Of a stretch of 64,000 bases of DNA, positions 24,636 through 35,253 are shown piece by piece. Source of the stretch: Planotetraspora kaengkrachanensis (GTDB lineage Bacteria; Actinomycetota; Actinomycetes; Streptosporangiales; Streptosporangiaceae); contig NZ_BONV01000014.1 in the NCBI RefSeq assembly GCF_016862895.1, forward strand, positions 62,001 through 126,000, written 5' to 3'. The notes beneath the pieces are model-generated. The model ran no database searches. It had not been told where the DNA came from and saw only the letters and a list, made by a program, of their open reading frames with translations. A program made the translations under genes and the position numbers. How positions within the stretch are numbered: the stretch's first letter is position 1; each line of letters starts with the position of its first letter.

Positions 24636-24803
24636 ATGACCGGCACGCCCACCTGCCGGTCATATGAGGACATGGATGAACACCTGCCCGTCGAGCCGCG
24701 ACCTGCGCCGGACCCGTCACCCGACGATCCGCCCCAGGACTTCGCGGAACCCGACTACGACGAGATGGATCGCGAGGTGGCGCACGATGCCGCGACCCAG
24801 TGA
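24636..24803 (+). CDS. Small acidic protein overlapping the CHAP gene
   Basis: The 55-aa acidic, Pro-rich peptide (MTGTPTCRSYED to VAHDAATQ) has GGGGGG five nt before its ATG. An internal ATG at 24672 would give 43 aa. It overlaps the start of the CHAP gene by 17 nt in another frame, a common coupling arrangement. There is no recognisable domain. GC content has returned to the genome norm here, so it lies outside the island. Confidence 0.45.
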   Translation: MTGTPTCRSYEDMDEHLPVEPRPAPDPSPDDPPQDFAEPDYDEMDREVAHDAATQ

Positions 24804-25557
24804 ACTGCTGAAGGAGATGACCCGGTACCTCGGGTACCGGGAGCCCGCGAACATGAGGACCGTCTTCGGAGCCTCCTACCGCGAACGCAAGGACCTGCGG
24901 CCGGCGGACCCCTGGGACAAGGGCGCGTGGTGCGACATGTTCATCGCCCAGTGCGCGTTGGCCGCGGGCGGCAAGGACATGCTCGCCGCGGTCGGCGACT
25001 TCGCCTGGACCGTGGCCCACGCCCAGTGGTTCAAGGACGACGACCGGTGGCACAAGGGGACTGCCGGGATCCGCCCCGGCGACATCGTCTTCTTCGACTG
25101 GTCGGGCGGCGGCGGGATCGACGCCATCGACCACGTCGCCACCGTCGAGAAGGTCCGCTCGGCACGCGACATCCAGACGATCGACGGCAACATCGGCGAC
25201 GCCTGCGTGCGCAACCGGCGCACGGACGCCTTCGTGGTGGGCTACGGCCGCCCGGCGTACGACGGGAAGCCGTCCGTCCCGAATCTCTCGCTCACCGCCG
25301 TCCTGGCCGAACTGGGAGACGCACCCGGATTCCCCGGCACCGTCAAGCAGGGGCAGAGGGGCGCCAACGTGCGGCGCGTCCAGGAGAAGCTCCGCCGCCG
25401 GCGGTTCCCGCTCGGGCCGGCCGGGGTGGACGCCGACTTCGGCCCGGACACCAAGGCGGCCGTCAGGAGCTTCCAGACCGGCCAGAGCCTCGACCCGACG
25501 GGGGCCGTGGACAAGCGGACGTGGGTGGCCCTGTGGGAGGCCAGGCTCACGCCCTGA
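24787..25557 (+). CDS. CHAP-domain amidase/endopeptidase with C-terminal peptidoglycan-binding domain
   Basis: The 256-aa protein has an N-terminal CHAP domain. The catalytic Cys is C49 in GAWCDMFIAQ and the His is H116 in AIDHVATVEK, with RPGDIVFFDW between. A C-terminal peptidoglycan-binding module (about 188-252) reads GQRGANVRRVQEKL ... DADFGPDTKAAVRSFQ. It should cleave peptide cross-links in cell walls. No signal peptide is visible from ATG 24787 (GAGGTG seven nt upstream), so it may be phage-derived, exported another way, or misassigned at the N-terminus. Its position at the edge of the defence island is notable but may be coincidental. Confidence 0.85.
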   Translation: MPRPSELLKEMTRYLGYREPANMRTVFGASYRERKDLRPADPWDKGAWCDMFIAQCALAAGGKDMLAAVGDFAWTVAHAQWFKDDDRWHKGTAGIRPGDIVFFDWSGGGGIDAIDHVATVEKVRSARDIQTIDGNIGDACVRNRRTDAFVVGYGRPAYDGKPSVPNLSLTAVLAELGDAPGFPGTVKQGQRGANVRRVQEKLRRRRFPLGPAGVDADFGPDTKAAVRSFQTGQSLDPTGAVDKRTWVALWEARLTP

Positions 25558-25570
25558 CCGCGCGGAAAGG

Positions 25571-26038
25571 TCAGACTGTCACCCACTCCGTCGTGAAGAC
25601 GGCGTCGCCGACGCGGCAGCGGAAACTCAGCGGACCGGGCGGAACCCGGTCGACGGTGAAGCGGCCGAACGCGTCCGTGCCGACGGACACCGGGGCGTCG
25701 CCCCGCACCTCCACCACCACATGAGCCGGCGGCGTCACCTGGCCGACGACACGGAGGGACGCCCCGGCCGCGGTGATCTCAAGATCGAGGCCGGCCCCCG
25801 GCCCGCCGAAGCCGAGCACACGCGCCTGCGCGGGGCCGCGGACGGCCGCCGCACCGGCGAGGGAGTCGAACGTCAGCTCGGCGAGCTCGGCGTCGACCGT
25901 CCTGAACCGGAACGCCTCGACCGCGACCTCCATGAGGGAGACCGGCACCGGGTCGAAGAGCTGCGCGGCCCGCCGCAGCGACTCCTCCAGGTCCGTGTCC
26001 TCGCGCTCCGGGCCCCCCGGCTCCACGTCGCCGCTCAC
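25571..26038 (-). CDS. Conserved-looking protein of unknown function, partner of an ECF sigma factor
   Basis: The 155-aa soluble protein starts at GTG 26038 with GGAGG upstream, 28 nt after the sigma-factor stop. Key segments are TDLEESLRRAAQLFDPVP, VAVEAFRFRTVDAELAELTFDS and a C-terminal beta-sandwich-like domain (VVGQVTPPAHVVVEVRG to TDAFGRFTVDRVPPGPLSFRC). That end looks like a carboxypeptidase-regulatory or Ig-like fold. Location suggests a role tied to the sigma factor, for example as its modulator. No known anti-sigma motif (HxxxCxxC) is present. Confidence 0.65.
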   Translation of the reverse strand: MSGDVEPGGPEREDTDLEESLRRAAQLFDPVPVSLMEVAVEAFRFRTVDAELAELTFDSLAGAAAVRGPAQARVLGFGGPGAGLDLEITAAGASLRVVGQVTPPAHVVVEVRGDAPVSVGTDAFGRFTVDRVPPGPLSFRCRVGDAVFTTEWVTV

Positions 26039-26066
26039 GCCGCCGGTCCTCCGGCCCGCCGCGCCG

Positions 26067-26627
26067 TCACGCGAGCAGCCTTCGCAGCTGCCCGAGGCAC
26101 CGCCCCCGGGTCGGGCCGATGCTCCCGATCGCCATGCCGAGCCCGGCGGCGACCTCGGCATAGCTCGGCGGGGGCGACGCCATCAGAACCCGGAGCAGCC
26201 GCCGGCAGTTCTCCGAGAGCTGTTCGTACGCCTGCCAGACCTTGCGCAGCGTGGCCTCCCGTCCCGCGCTCTCCTCGGCGTCGAGGACGGCCTGCTCGGG
26301 GGAGCGGTCGTCGGCCTCGGGCGACAGGACGTCGATGTCGCTGGTCGGTACGACCCTGCGGGAGCCGCGGATGACCTTCAGGCACTCGTGCCTGGCGGTG
26401 CTCGCCAGCCACGCGCCGATCTTGTCCGGCTCCTTGATCCGGGTGAGGTTGTCGGCGAGCCGGAACCACGTGGTCTGGAAGACCTCGTGGGCGTCGGCGT
26501 CGATCAGCCGGTGTGCGCGGACCACGGACCAGACGAGCGGGCTGAGACGGCCGACGAGCGCCTCCCACGCCGAGGCGTCTCCCTTGGCCGCGGCCTGGAA
26601 GAGAGCGCCGGTCGAGTCGATGTCCAC
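26067..26627 (-). CDS. ECF-type RNA polymerase sigma factor
   Basis: The 186-aa sigma-70 family protein has region 2 at about 8-75 (GDASAWEALVGRLSPLVWSVVRAHRL and EVFQTTWFRLADNL). Region 4 is at about 125-180 (AYEQLSENCRRLLRVLMASPPPSYAEVAAGLGMAIGSIGPTRGRCLGQL). GTG at 26627 has AAGGG upstream; ATG at 26666 would add 13 residues but lacks a Shine-Dalgarno. The gene is divergent from a second ECF gene 260 bp away. The downstream partner gene likely shares its transcript. Confidence 0.85.
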   Translation of the reverse strand: MDIDSTGALFQAAAKGDASAWEALVGRLSPLVWSVVRAHRLIDADAHEVFQTTWFRLADNLTRIKEPDKIGAWLASTARHECLKVIRGSRRVVPTSDIDVLSPEADDRSPEQAVLDAEESAGREATLRKVWQAYEQLSENCRRLLRVLMASPPPSYAEVAAGLGMAIGSIGPTRGRCLGQLRRLLA

Positions 26628-26855
26628 GCGGCACGCCCTTACGTCGGGTGCATCCGGGAGCGTCATCGTACGACGCGGGGGACCTGCCGCGTGAGGGGCG
26701 ATACCTCTTCGAGATCGGTCGCGGCACGATGGACCCGGACAGCTCCCATCCGGGTGCCGGGCGCGGTCGCCCCGCCGTTCCGCCACGCCACGGCAGCGGG
26801 TGCGGATCCGGTCGGGAACGGACCCGGGCCGTCCGGGTGATAGCCGGTGAACCTG

Positions 26856-26870
26856 GTGCGTGCCTCGCAC
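26856..26870. promoter_or_regulatory. Short inverted repeat just upstream of the second ECF sigma gene
   Basis: GTGCG-n5-CGCAC lies 17 bp before the ATG at 26888, overlapping the expected 5' leader. It could be an operator or a small hairpin near the ribosome binding site. The 260-bp divergent region 26628-26887 otherwise shows no ORF that looks real. Confidence 0.3.
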
Positions 26871-26887
26871 GAGAAATCGGAGACCGG

Positions 26888-27502
26888 ATGATAACTGAGC
26901 CGTACCCGCCCCCCACGGCGCGGCAGACCCCGACCGACGCCGAGGTGATCGAACGGTCCGGGCGCGAGCCCGAGATGTTCGCCGTCCTCTACGACCGTCA
27001 TGCCGCGCACATCCACCGGTATGTGACCCGCAGGCTCGGTGCGGACGTCGCCGACGACGTGGTCGCCGACACCTTCCTCGACGCGTTCCGCCAGCGGGGC
27101 CGCTACCGGTCCGACCGGGCCGACGCCCGGCCGTGGCTGTACGGGATCGCAGCCAACCTCGTCGGCAAGCACCGCCGCGCGGAGACGCGGATGTTCCACG
27201 CGTTCGCCCGCACGGGAGTCGATCCCGTGGCCCAGACCTACTCCGATCGAGTCGACGAGCAGGTCTCGGCCGCTGCGGCGCAGCGCAGGCTCGCCGAGGC
27301 GATCGCCGGGCTCCCGGCGAAGTACCGGGAGGTCCTGCTGCTCGTCGCATGGGCCGGGCTCTCCCACGAGGAGACCGCGGAGGCCCTGGGCATCGCGGTC
27401 GGCACCGTGCGCTCGCGGTTGCACCGCGCGCGGAAGAAGGCGTCGGAGGCTCTCGGCGGGCAGAACCCCGCTTCCATCAGTGAGGAGATCGGCAATGAAT
27501 GA
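26888..27502 (+). CDS. ECF-type RNA polymerase sigma factor (SigE/RpoE-like)
   Basis: The 204-aa sigma factor has region 2 at about 28-95 (PEMFAVLYDRHAAHIHRYVTRRLG, DDVVADTFLDAFRQ, ARPWLYGIAANL) and region 4 at about 133-190 (AIAGLPAKYREVLLLVAWAGLSHEETAEALGIAVGTVRSRLHRARKK). ATG at 26888 has CGGAGA upstream. It overlaps the CU044_5270-family gene by 8 nt. This arrangement is very common in actinomycetes, where the membrane partner is thought to control the sigma factor. Confidence 0.9.
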   Translation: MITEPYPPPTARQTPTDAEVIERSGREPEMFAVLYDRHAAHIHRYVTRRLGADVADDVVADTFLDAFRQRGRYRSDRADARPWLYGIAANLVGKHRRAETRMFHAFARTGVDPVAQTYSDRVDEQVSAAAAQRRLAEAIAGLPAKYREVLLLVAWAGLSHEETAEALGIAVGTVRSRLHRARKKASEALGGQNPASISEEIGNE

Positions 27503-28547
27503 TCTGCAGGCCGTCCGGGCGATGCGAGCCGACGCCCCGGAGAGCTCACCCGACCGGCTGGCAGCCGGCAGGGAACGGCTGTGCGCCGCGATCGCCTCGT
27601 CGCCCGTTGCGTCGCCCGTTTCGTCGCCCGTGTCCCGGCCGGCCTCCCGGGCGGGGTCGCGTGCGTTCCCGGCGCGACGGCCCGCGCTCGTGGCGGGCGG
27701 ACTGACCCTCGTCGCGGCGGTCGCCGCCGCCGGCGTGGTGGTCGGGTTGCCGGACGCCGGCGGCGGCGCCGCACCCCGGCCCCCCGCCTACCAGTTGAGC
27801 GCGGCCACCGTGATGCTGAACAAGGCGGCGACGGCCGTCGAGGGCCGGCCGCAGCGCGCGTTCGGGCCCAAGCAATGGCTGTACTACAAGGCGTTCGATT
27901 ACCGGCACGGAACCGCCCTCACGACCAGTGAGACGTGGGAGACGTTCGACGGCATGAAGGACGCCGACGTCCTGACCGGCAAGCTCGTCGTCTGGACCCA
28001 TTCGAGAACGGGCCCGCAGGACGGCACACCGCTCGGCGCCTACCGGCTGCTCGCGTCGCTGCCGACGGATCCGGACGCGATGATCGACGCACTCTACGAG
28101 TTGGCCGGATCGCCACCGGAGGACGGCGGACTCAGCCGTGACGAGTTCGCCTTCAGAAGCATCGAGCAGTTCGTGTGGAACTCACTGGCGGGTGCTCCGC
28201 CGCGAGTCCAGGCCGCGCTCTACCGGGCGCTCGGGCGACTGCCCGGCGTCGAGGTCAGGCCGGCGGTGGAGTACGCCCCCGGGCGTACCGCCATCGGCGT
28301 CTTCCCGAGCCCGACTCACGCACTGCTGCTCGACCCGGTGACATATCGCATGATCGGGTGGGTCGACGTGAGCGACGGAAAGGTTCCGCCCGGCCACAAG
28401 TCCAAGCCCGGGACGGCGAAGCCGCCGGCGGCCAATCCCGCCAAGGACCCCCGGAACTCGCCCCCGCTGCCCGCCGGCACCGTCATCTCCTCCTTCACCC
28501 GCAGCGAGGTCGTCCCGGTCGCCGCACCGGGCCGTCGTCCGAAGTGA
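27495..28547 (+). CDS. CU044_5270-family membrane protein, probable sigma-factor partner
   Basis: The 350-aa protein has a cytoplasmic N-terminus (about 1-62, with SPVASPVSSPVSRPASR, a serine/proline repeat). One membrane segment (about 63-86, LVAGGLTLVAAVAAAGVVVGL) is followed by a large exported domain with KQWLYYKAFDY, WETFDGMKDADVL and LPGVEVRPAVEYAPGRTAIGVF. This matches the CU044_5270 family encoded beside ECF sigma factors. It likely holds or releases the sigma factor upon an extracytoplasmic signal. The tail is Pro/Lys-rich. Confidence 0.8.
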   Translation: MNDLQAVRAMRADAPESSPDRLAAGRERLCAAIASSPVASPVSSPVSRPASRAGSRAFPARRPALVAGGLTLVAAVAAAGVVVGLPDAGGGAAPRPPAYQLSAATVMLNKAATAVEGRPQRAFGPKQWLYYKAFDYRHGTALTTSETWETFDGMKDADVLTGKLVVWTHSRTGPQDGTPLGAYRLLASLPTDPDAMIDALYELAGSPPEDGGLSRDEFAFRSIEQFVWNSLAGAPPRVQAALYRALGRLPGVEVRPAVEYAPGRTAIGVFPSPTHALLLDPVTYRMIGWVDVSDGKVPPGHKSKPGTAKPPAANPAKDPRNSPPLPAGTVISSFTRSEVVPVAAPGRRPK

Positions 28548-28562
28548 CGGACACGCGGCAGG

Positions 28563-30518
28563 TCAGCCGGACGCCAGGCTGATCAGCTGCCCCAACGCTG
28601 TCCTGTCGCTGCTGCCGAGATTCTCGTACGCCCGGCACAGCTGGTTGGCGACCGTCCGGATGGACAGCCCCAGCCGCTGGGCGATCTCACGGTTGGTGAG
28701 CCCCGCCGCGGCGAGGCCCGCGATCTGCCGCTGCCGAGGGGTGAGGCGAGGGGTCGCGAGGCCCAGCAGGGCGGGCGTCCGGGCGCCCTGGCAGGCCTGG
28801 GCCAGCGTGGCGGCGTAGGCGATCGAGGCGTCGGCCGGCCGCGCGTCGTGGTGGGCCTTCGCGGCGTGGCTCGCCGCCTCGGCGGCGTGCAGCAGCAGGC
28901 CGAGTTCGGCCAGCCGTCCGGCCACCCGGTCGAGGGCTGGGCCGTCCGCCGCCGCCAGAGCGGCCGCGTGGTCGGCGAGCAGGGGGGCGAGGTGTCCCGG
29001 CAGGGTGCGGGCGAGCCGCCTGAGGCGGTCGGCGACGAGACCGGGCGCGCCGATCCGCACGACGTCGTGCAGGGCGGACAACTCGTCCGGCAGGCGGCCG
29101 CCCGATCTGCTCGATCGGGCGGCCGCCAGGGCGGACGCCACCGCGGCGTCCTGCTCGCCTCGCGCGGCGAGGAGCCACGCGCGGGCGGTGAGGAACGAGG
29201 CGGGCGGGGTGAGGACGCCGGGCGAGTCCTGCGGCCACAGGTTCAGCGCGTCCTCGGCCGTCAGCAGGTCGCCGGACTGGGCGGCGGCGCAGGCCAACTC
29301 CGCCAGGCACGGCCCGTGCAGGTGGAAGCGCCGCAGCCCCTCGCTGCTCCAGGCCACCGCTTCCCTGAGCTCGCCGCGGAGGCGTGCCATCCACGCCCGG
29401 CGTGCGCAGAAGTCGGCCATGCCGGGTTCGTCCCAGCCCTCGTCCTCCTCCGTGAGCCGTTCGCCCACGCCGGAGACGACCCGCGTCACGTCGCCGGAGT
29501 GGCCGAGCGCGGTCAGCTCCGCGCACTGGGCCGCCAGCTCCGCCGACAGGTCGGCGTGCGGCGGTGCCGTACGGCTCAACCGGAGCGCGCGCAGACGTCC
29601 GACGCCGGCGCGGACGGCGGGACCCAAGAGCGGGTGGGCCAGCCGTACGAGCAGGTCGCCGTCCGTCACGACGAGCCCCTTCGCCTCGAGGCGCTCCAGC
29701 GGGGCGACAGGTGCACCGGGGGCGGTGGCGTCCACCGGCTCACAGAACGCGACGAGCTCGAGCGCCTCCCGCTCGGAGTCGTCGACCTCGCCCATGGCGG
29801 CCCCGACCAGGTCCCTGAGACGGCCCGTCATGGGAACCGGCCCGCGCCACCGCCACACGCCGTTCACACGGCGCAGCCCGCCCGTCTCGAGCGTCGCGGC
29901 GACCAGTTCGCGCAGGAGCCACAGGTTCCCTTCTGTCACCCGGCGCAGCCGGCGCGCGGTCAGCGACTCGACGTGGTCGCCGAGCACCCCGGCGAGGATC
30001 TGGCCCATCTCCGCCGCGGGCAGCGGACCGGCGGTGAGATGGGAGAGCATGTGCTGCCGCCGGAGCGCGAGGACGGCGTCGGGGGCGGGCACGCCGTCCG
30101 TCGTCGTGAGCAGGACGCGGGCCCGCCGGTACGCCACCAGATGGTGGACGAGGGCGGCCGACGCGTCGTCGAGGAGATGGGCGTCGTCCACGACGAGCAC
30201 GCGCACCGGGCTCAACGCGGCCACGGCCCGGCTGAGCGAGTCCGCCGCCGCGCCGGGCAACAGGTGGGCGAACGCCGCGAAGCGGAGCGGCGCGGTGCCG
30301 CGCGTCCCGGTGACCCAGGCGTGGGGGAGACCGGCGACGGATTCGGCCGCGAGCCGGCTCCTTCCGGCGCCGGCCGGGCCGCTGACGACGATGCCGCGGC
30401 GGTCGCCGCGAAGGGCTTCGCGTATCAGGTCGAGCTCGGCCGCGCGCCCGCCGAACGGCCACTTGTCCCGAGGATCCTCCATGTGAATGAAGAGCAGGCC
30501 GGAGCCGTCCTGATACAT
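28563..30518 (-). CDS. LuxR-family transcriptional regulator with N-terminal AAA ATPase (MalT/LAL-like)
   Basis: From ATG 30518 the protein has about 651 aa; ATG 30482 is an alternative, and neither has a clear Shine-Dalgarno. The Walker A loop GPAGAGRS (Arg for the usual Lys) and Walker B VRVLVVDDAHLLDD define the ATPase. The middle is helical. The last 65 residues form a LuxR HTH (TPRQRQIAGLAAAGLTNREIAQRLGLSIRTVANQLCRAYENLG). It is shorter than typical 900-aa LAL regulators. It is divergent from the secreted GH3 enzyme, so it may control that gene or respond to oligosaccharides. Confidence 0.82.
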   Translation of the reverse strand: MYQDGSGLLFIHMEDPRDKWPFGGRAAELDLIREALRGDRRGIVVSGPAGAGRSRLAAESVAGLPHAWVTGTRGTAPLRFAAFAHLLPGAAADSLSRAVAALSPVRVLVVDDAHLLDDASAALVHHLVAYRRARVLLTTTDGVPAPDAVLALRRQHMLSHLTAGPLPAAEMGQILAGVLGDHVESLTARRLRRVTEGNLWLLRELVAATLETGGLRRVNGVWRWRGPVPMTGRLRDLVGAAMGEVDDSEREALELVAFCEPVDATAPGAPVAPLERLEAKGLVVTDGDLLVRLAHPLLGPAVRAGVGRLRALRLSRTAPPHADLSAELAAQCAELTALGHSGDVTRVVSGVGERLTEEDEGWDEPGMADFCARRAWMARLRGELREAVAWSSEGLRRFHLHGPCLAELACAAAQSGDLLTAEDALNLWPQDSPGVLTPPASFLTARAWLLAARGEQDAAVASALAAARSSRSGGRLPDELSALHDVVRIGAPGLVADRLRRLARTLPGHLAPLLADHAAALAAADGPALDRVAGRLAELGLLLHAAEAASHAAKAHHDARPADASIAYAATLAQACQGARTPALLGLATPRLTPRQRQIAGLAAAGLTNREIAQRLGLSIRTVANQLCRAYENLGSSDRTALGQLISLASG

Positions 30519-30635
30519 AACGGTTCGGCCGTGGGAACGGTCCACGCCGGGTGCGCGTGGGTTCACGCCGTCGTGTCCGCGGACGTGAGGGATCTTGCAG
30601 GGAATCCTGACTCCGGATACGCGGACCCTTGACCG

Positions 30636-30647
30636 GAGAGCGCTCTC
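30636..30647. promoter_or_regulatory. Perfect palindrome GAGAGCGCTCTC, LacI-type operator candidate
   Basis: A 12-bp exact palindrome, extended to CC-n-...-n-GG with one mismatched pair, lies 70 bp upstream of the GH3 start. It directly follows a TTGACC. The GAGCGCTC core is shared with known operators of actinobacterial LacI-type sugar regulators such as CebR. It would silence the glucosidase gene unless a glucan-derived sugar is present. The LuxR gene upstream is also within reach. Confidence 0.6.
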
Positions 30648-30717
30648 GGGCCAAGATCGGGCGAACGCCGCCCGGAGGCGCACTCTTACCGAATCCGCGC
30701 CGTGAGAAGGACTGCTC

Positions 30718-33384
<2,667 letters not shown>

Positions 33385-33402
33385 CCCGGCCCGGACGGGC
33401 CT

Positions 33403-33437
33403 CCGGGTGGTGGGAGTGGACGCCTCCCACCACCCGG
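33403..33437. terminator. Bidirectional terminator hairpin
   Basis: A perfect 14-bp stem (arms 33403-33416 and 33424-33437, 7-nt loop) lies between the convergent GH3 and MDR-oxidoreductase genes. Confidence 0.85.
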
Positions 33438-33463
33438 GCGTCACGTTGTCACGGACGCTCAGG

Positions 33464-34438
33464 TCAGGGCACGAGGAGGACGCGTCCGAGCTGGGAGCGG
33501 CTCTCCATGATGCGATGTGCCTCGGCCGCCTCGTGGAGCGGCAGCCTGGCGTGCGACATCGCACGCATCCGGCCTTCGGCCGCGTGCGTCGCCACCTCTT
33601 CCATGTCGTCGCGCGCCTGCCTCGGCGCGGCGGCCCGCCACGCGAGCAGCGAGAATCCCGCCACCGATCTCATCGCGAAGAGGCCGGTCAGCGGAACGCC
33701 GGTGAGCTCACCGCCGGCCGCTCCGTACACGACGGCTCGCCCGAACGGCGCGAGCAGGTCGAGGCTGCGCAGCAGGACGCGGCCGCCGACGGAGTCCAGG
33801 ACGACGTCGATTCCTCGCGGCGCGAGCTCGCGCACTTGCTCGGGCCAGTCCTCGGCCGAATAGTCGACGGCCGCGTCGGCGCCGAGCGCGCGGGTGAAGT
33901 CGAGTTTGCCGGCGGAACCGGCCGTGGCGATCACGGTGCCGGCCCCGCGGAGCCTGGCGAGTTGCACCGCCAGGTGGCCGATGCCCCCCGCGGCGGCGTG
34001 GACGAGCACCGTCTCGCCGGGGGACATCCGGGCGGCGCGCAACGCGCCGAGCGCGACGGGGCCGCCCATGGGCAGCATGCTCGCGGTGGCGTCGTCGACG
34101 CCCTCCGGCACCGGTGCGAGCCATTCGGCCTCGGCGAGCACGTGGTCGGCGAAGGCGTCCTCCGCCAGTGCGGCGACCCGACGGCCGACGAGACCGGGGT
34201 CGACCCCGCGTCCCACCGCGCCGACCGTGCCGACGACGTCGCCTGTGAGGACGGCGGGCAGGTCGCGGCGGTAGATCCCGCCGGTGTCGGAGCCCTGGCG
34301 GAACTTCACGTCGACGAAGTTGGCGGCGATCACCTCGGCGCGGATGCGGACCTGGCCGGGGCCCGGTGCCGGGATCTCGGTCTCCTCCATGGTGAGCACC
34401 TCGGGACCGCCGTAGGCGTAATAGCGGATTCGGCGCAT
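33464..34438 (-). CDS. MDR-family NADP-dependent oxidoreductase (quinone oxidoreductase-like)
   Basis: The 324-aa medium-chain dehydrogenase lacks structural and catalytic zinc ligands and resembles zeta-crystallin quinone reductases. The N-terminal segment is YYAYGGPEVLTMEETEIPAPGPGQVRIRAEV; the cofactor loop is VLVHAAAGGIGHLAVQLARL (about 145-164). AAGGAGG lies five nt before the ATG. It shares a 94-bp divergent promoter with a TetR gene whose twin operators fill the gap, so expression is probably induced by an electrophile or xenobiotic. Confidence 0.9.
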   Translation of the reverse strand: MRRIRYYAYGGPEVLTMEETEIPAPGPGQVRIRAEVIAANFVDVKFRQGSDTGGIYRRDLPAVLTGDVVGTVGAVGRGVDPGLVGRRVAALAEDAFADHVLAEAEWLAPVPEGVDDATASMLPMGGPVALGALRAARMSPGETVLVHAAAGGIGHLAVQLARLRGAGTVIATAGSAGKLDFTRALGADAAVDYSAEDWPEQVRELAPRGIDVVLDSVGGRVLLRSLDLLAPFGRAVVYGAAGGELTGVPLTGLFAMRSVAGFSLLAWRAAAPRQARDDMEEVATHAAEGRMRAMSHARLPLHEAAEAHRIMESRSQLGRVLLVP

Positions 34439-34463
34439 GCCGTCCTCCTTCGCAAGGATAAAG

Positions 34464-34478
34464 TGGACCGTAGGTCAA
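34464..34478. promoter_or_regulatory. TetR operator candidate A
   Basis: TGGACC-GTA-GGTCAA is an imperfect 15-bp palindrome in the MDR/TetR divergent promoter. It is the reverse-orientation match of site B. Confidence 0.65.
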
Positions 34479-34494
34479 GTTGGACGGAGATTAC

Positions 34495-34509
34495 TTGACC
34501 GGCGGTCCA
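34495..34509. promoter_or_regulatory. TetR operator candidate B
   Basis: TTGACC-GGC-GGTCCA, extended by AC and GT on the flanks, has 8-bp arms with one mismatch. Its centre is 31 bp (about three helical turns) from site A, so two dimers would sit on one DNA face. It lies just upstream of the TetR start. Confidence 0.68.
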
Positions 34510-34532
34510 GTTGTCCATGTGAAGAGGAGACG

Positions 34533-35180
34533 ATGGCTGAGGCACGTCCCGAACGCGCTGACGCGGCGCGCAACCGTCGCGCCATCCTGCGGGCCACCGA
34601 GGAGTTGCTCGCGCGGCACCGGCCCGATCAGATCTCCATGGAACAGATCGCCGCGGCGGCCGGGGTCGGCAAGGGGACGGTCTTCCACCGTTTCGGGAGC
34701 CGGATGGGGCTGATGGTCGAGCTGATGCGGGAGCGGGCCTACGCCCTGGAGGGTGCCGTCACGACGGGGCCGCCCCCGCTGGGGCCCGGAGCCCCGCCCG
34801 AGGAGCGGCTCATGGCCTTCCTGGACGCCATCGTCGACGTCGTCGGAAGGAACAAGGGGCTTCTCGCGGCACTCGGCCACGCCGCCACGGCGGCACCCAG
34901 GCCGGCGAGGGAGCAGGGAGAGCACAGGGACGAAGCCGGCGGCGAGCATCCCCTGCACCGGTTCTGGCACGGTCACATCAGCGCACTGATCACCGCGCGG
35001 CGGCCCGACCTGGACGGGGAACTCCTGGCGCACATCCTGCTGGGCAGCATTCAGAGCGAACCGGTGTTGCGGCTGCTGGAGCGCGGCGAGACGTCGCGGC
35101 TGGCGGCGTCGCTGCGCGCCGTGGCCGCCGGCGTGCTCGCGGCCCCCGCATCGGGAGACCCGCCCGGTACGTCGGCATAG
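34533..35180 (+). CDS. TetR-family transcriptional regulator
   Basis: The 215-aa regulator has the N-terminal HTH RRAILRATEELLARHRPDQISMEQIAAAAGVGKGTVFHRFGSRMGL (about 14-58) and a variable ligand domain. AAGAGGAGA precedes the ATG at 34533. Twin palindromes in the divergent gap suggest it represses itself and the adjacent MDR oxidoreductase. The ligand is unknown. Confidence 0.9.
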   Translation: MAEARPERADAARNRRAILRATEELLARHRPDQISMEQIAAAAGVGKGTVFHRFGSRMGLMVELMRERAYALEGAVTTGPPPLGPGAPPEERLMAFLDAIVDVVGRNKGLLAALGHAATAAPRPAREQGEHRDEAGGEHPLHRFWHGHISALITARRPDLDGELLAHILLGSIQSEPVLRLLERGETSRLAASLRAVAAGVLAAPASGDPPGTSA

Positions 35181-35253
35181 GGGGCCGGGAGGCGAACCGC
35201 TGCGGCCCGCGATCCGTCATAAGGGCATGGCGGTGCGGAGCCGGGAGGCCGAT

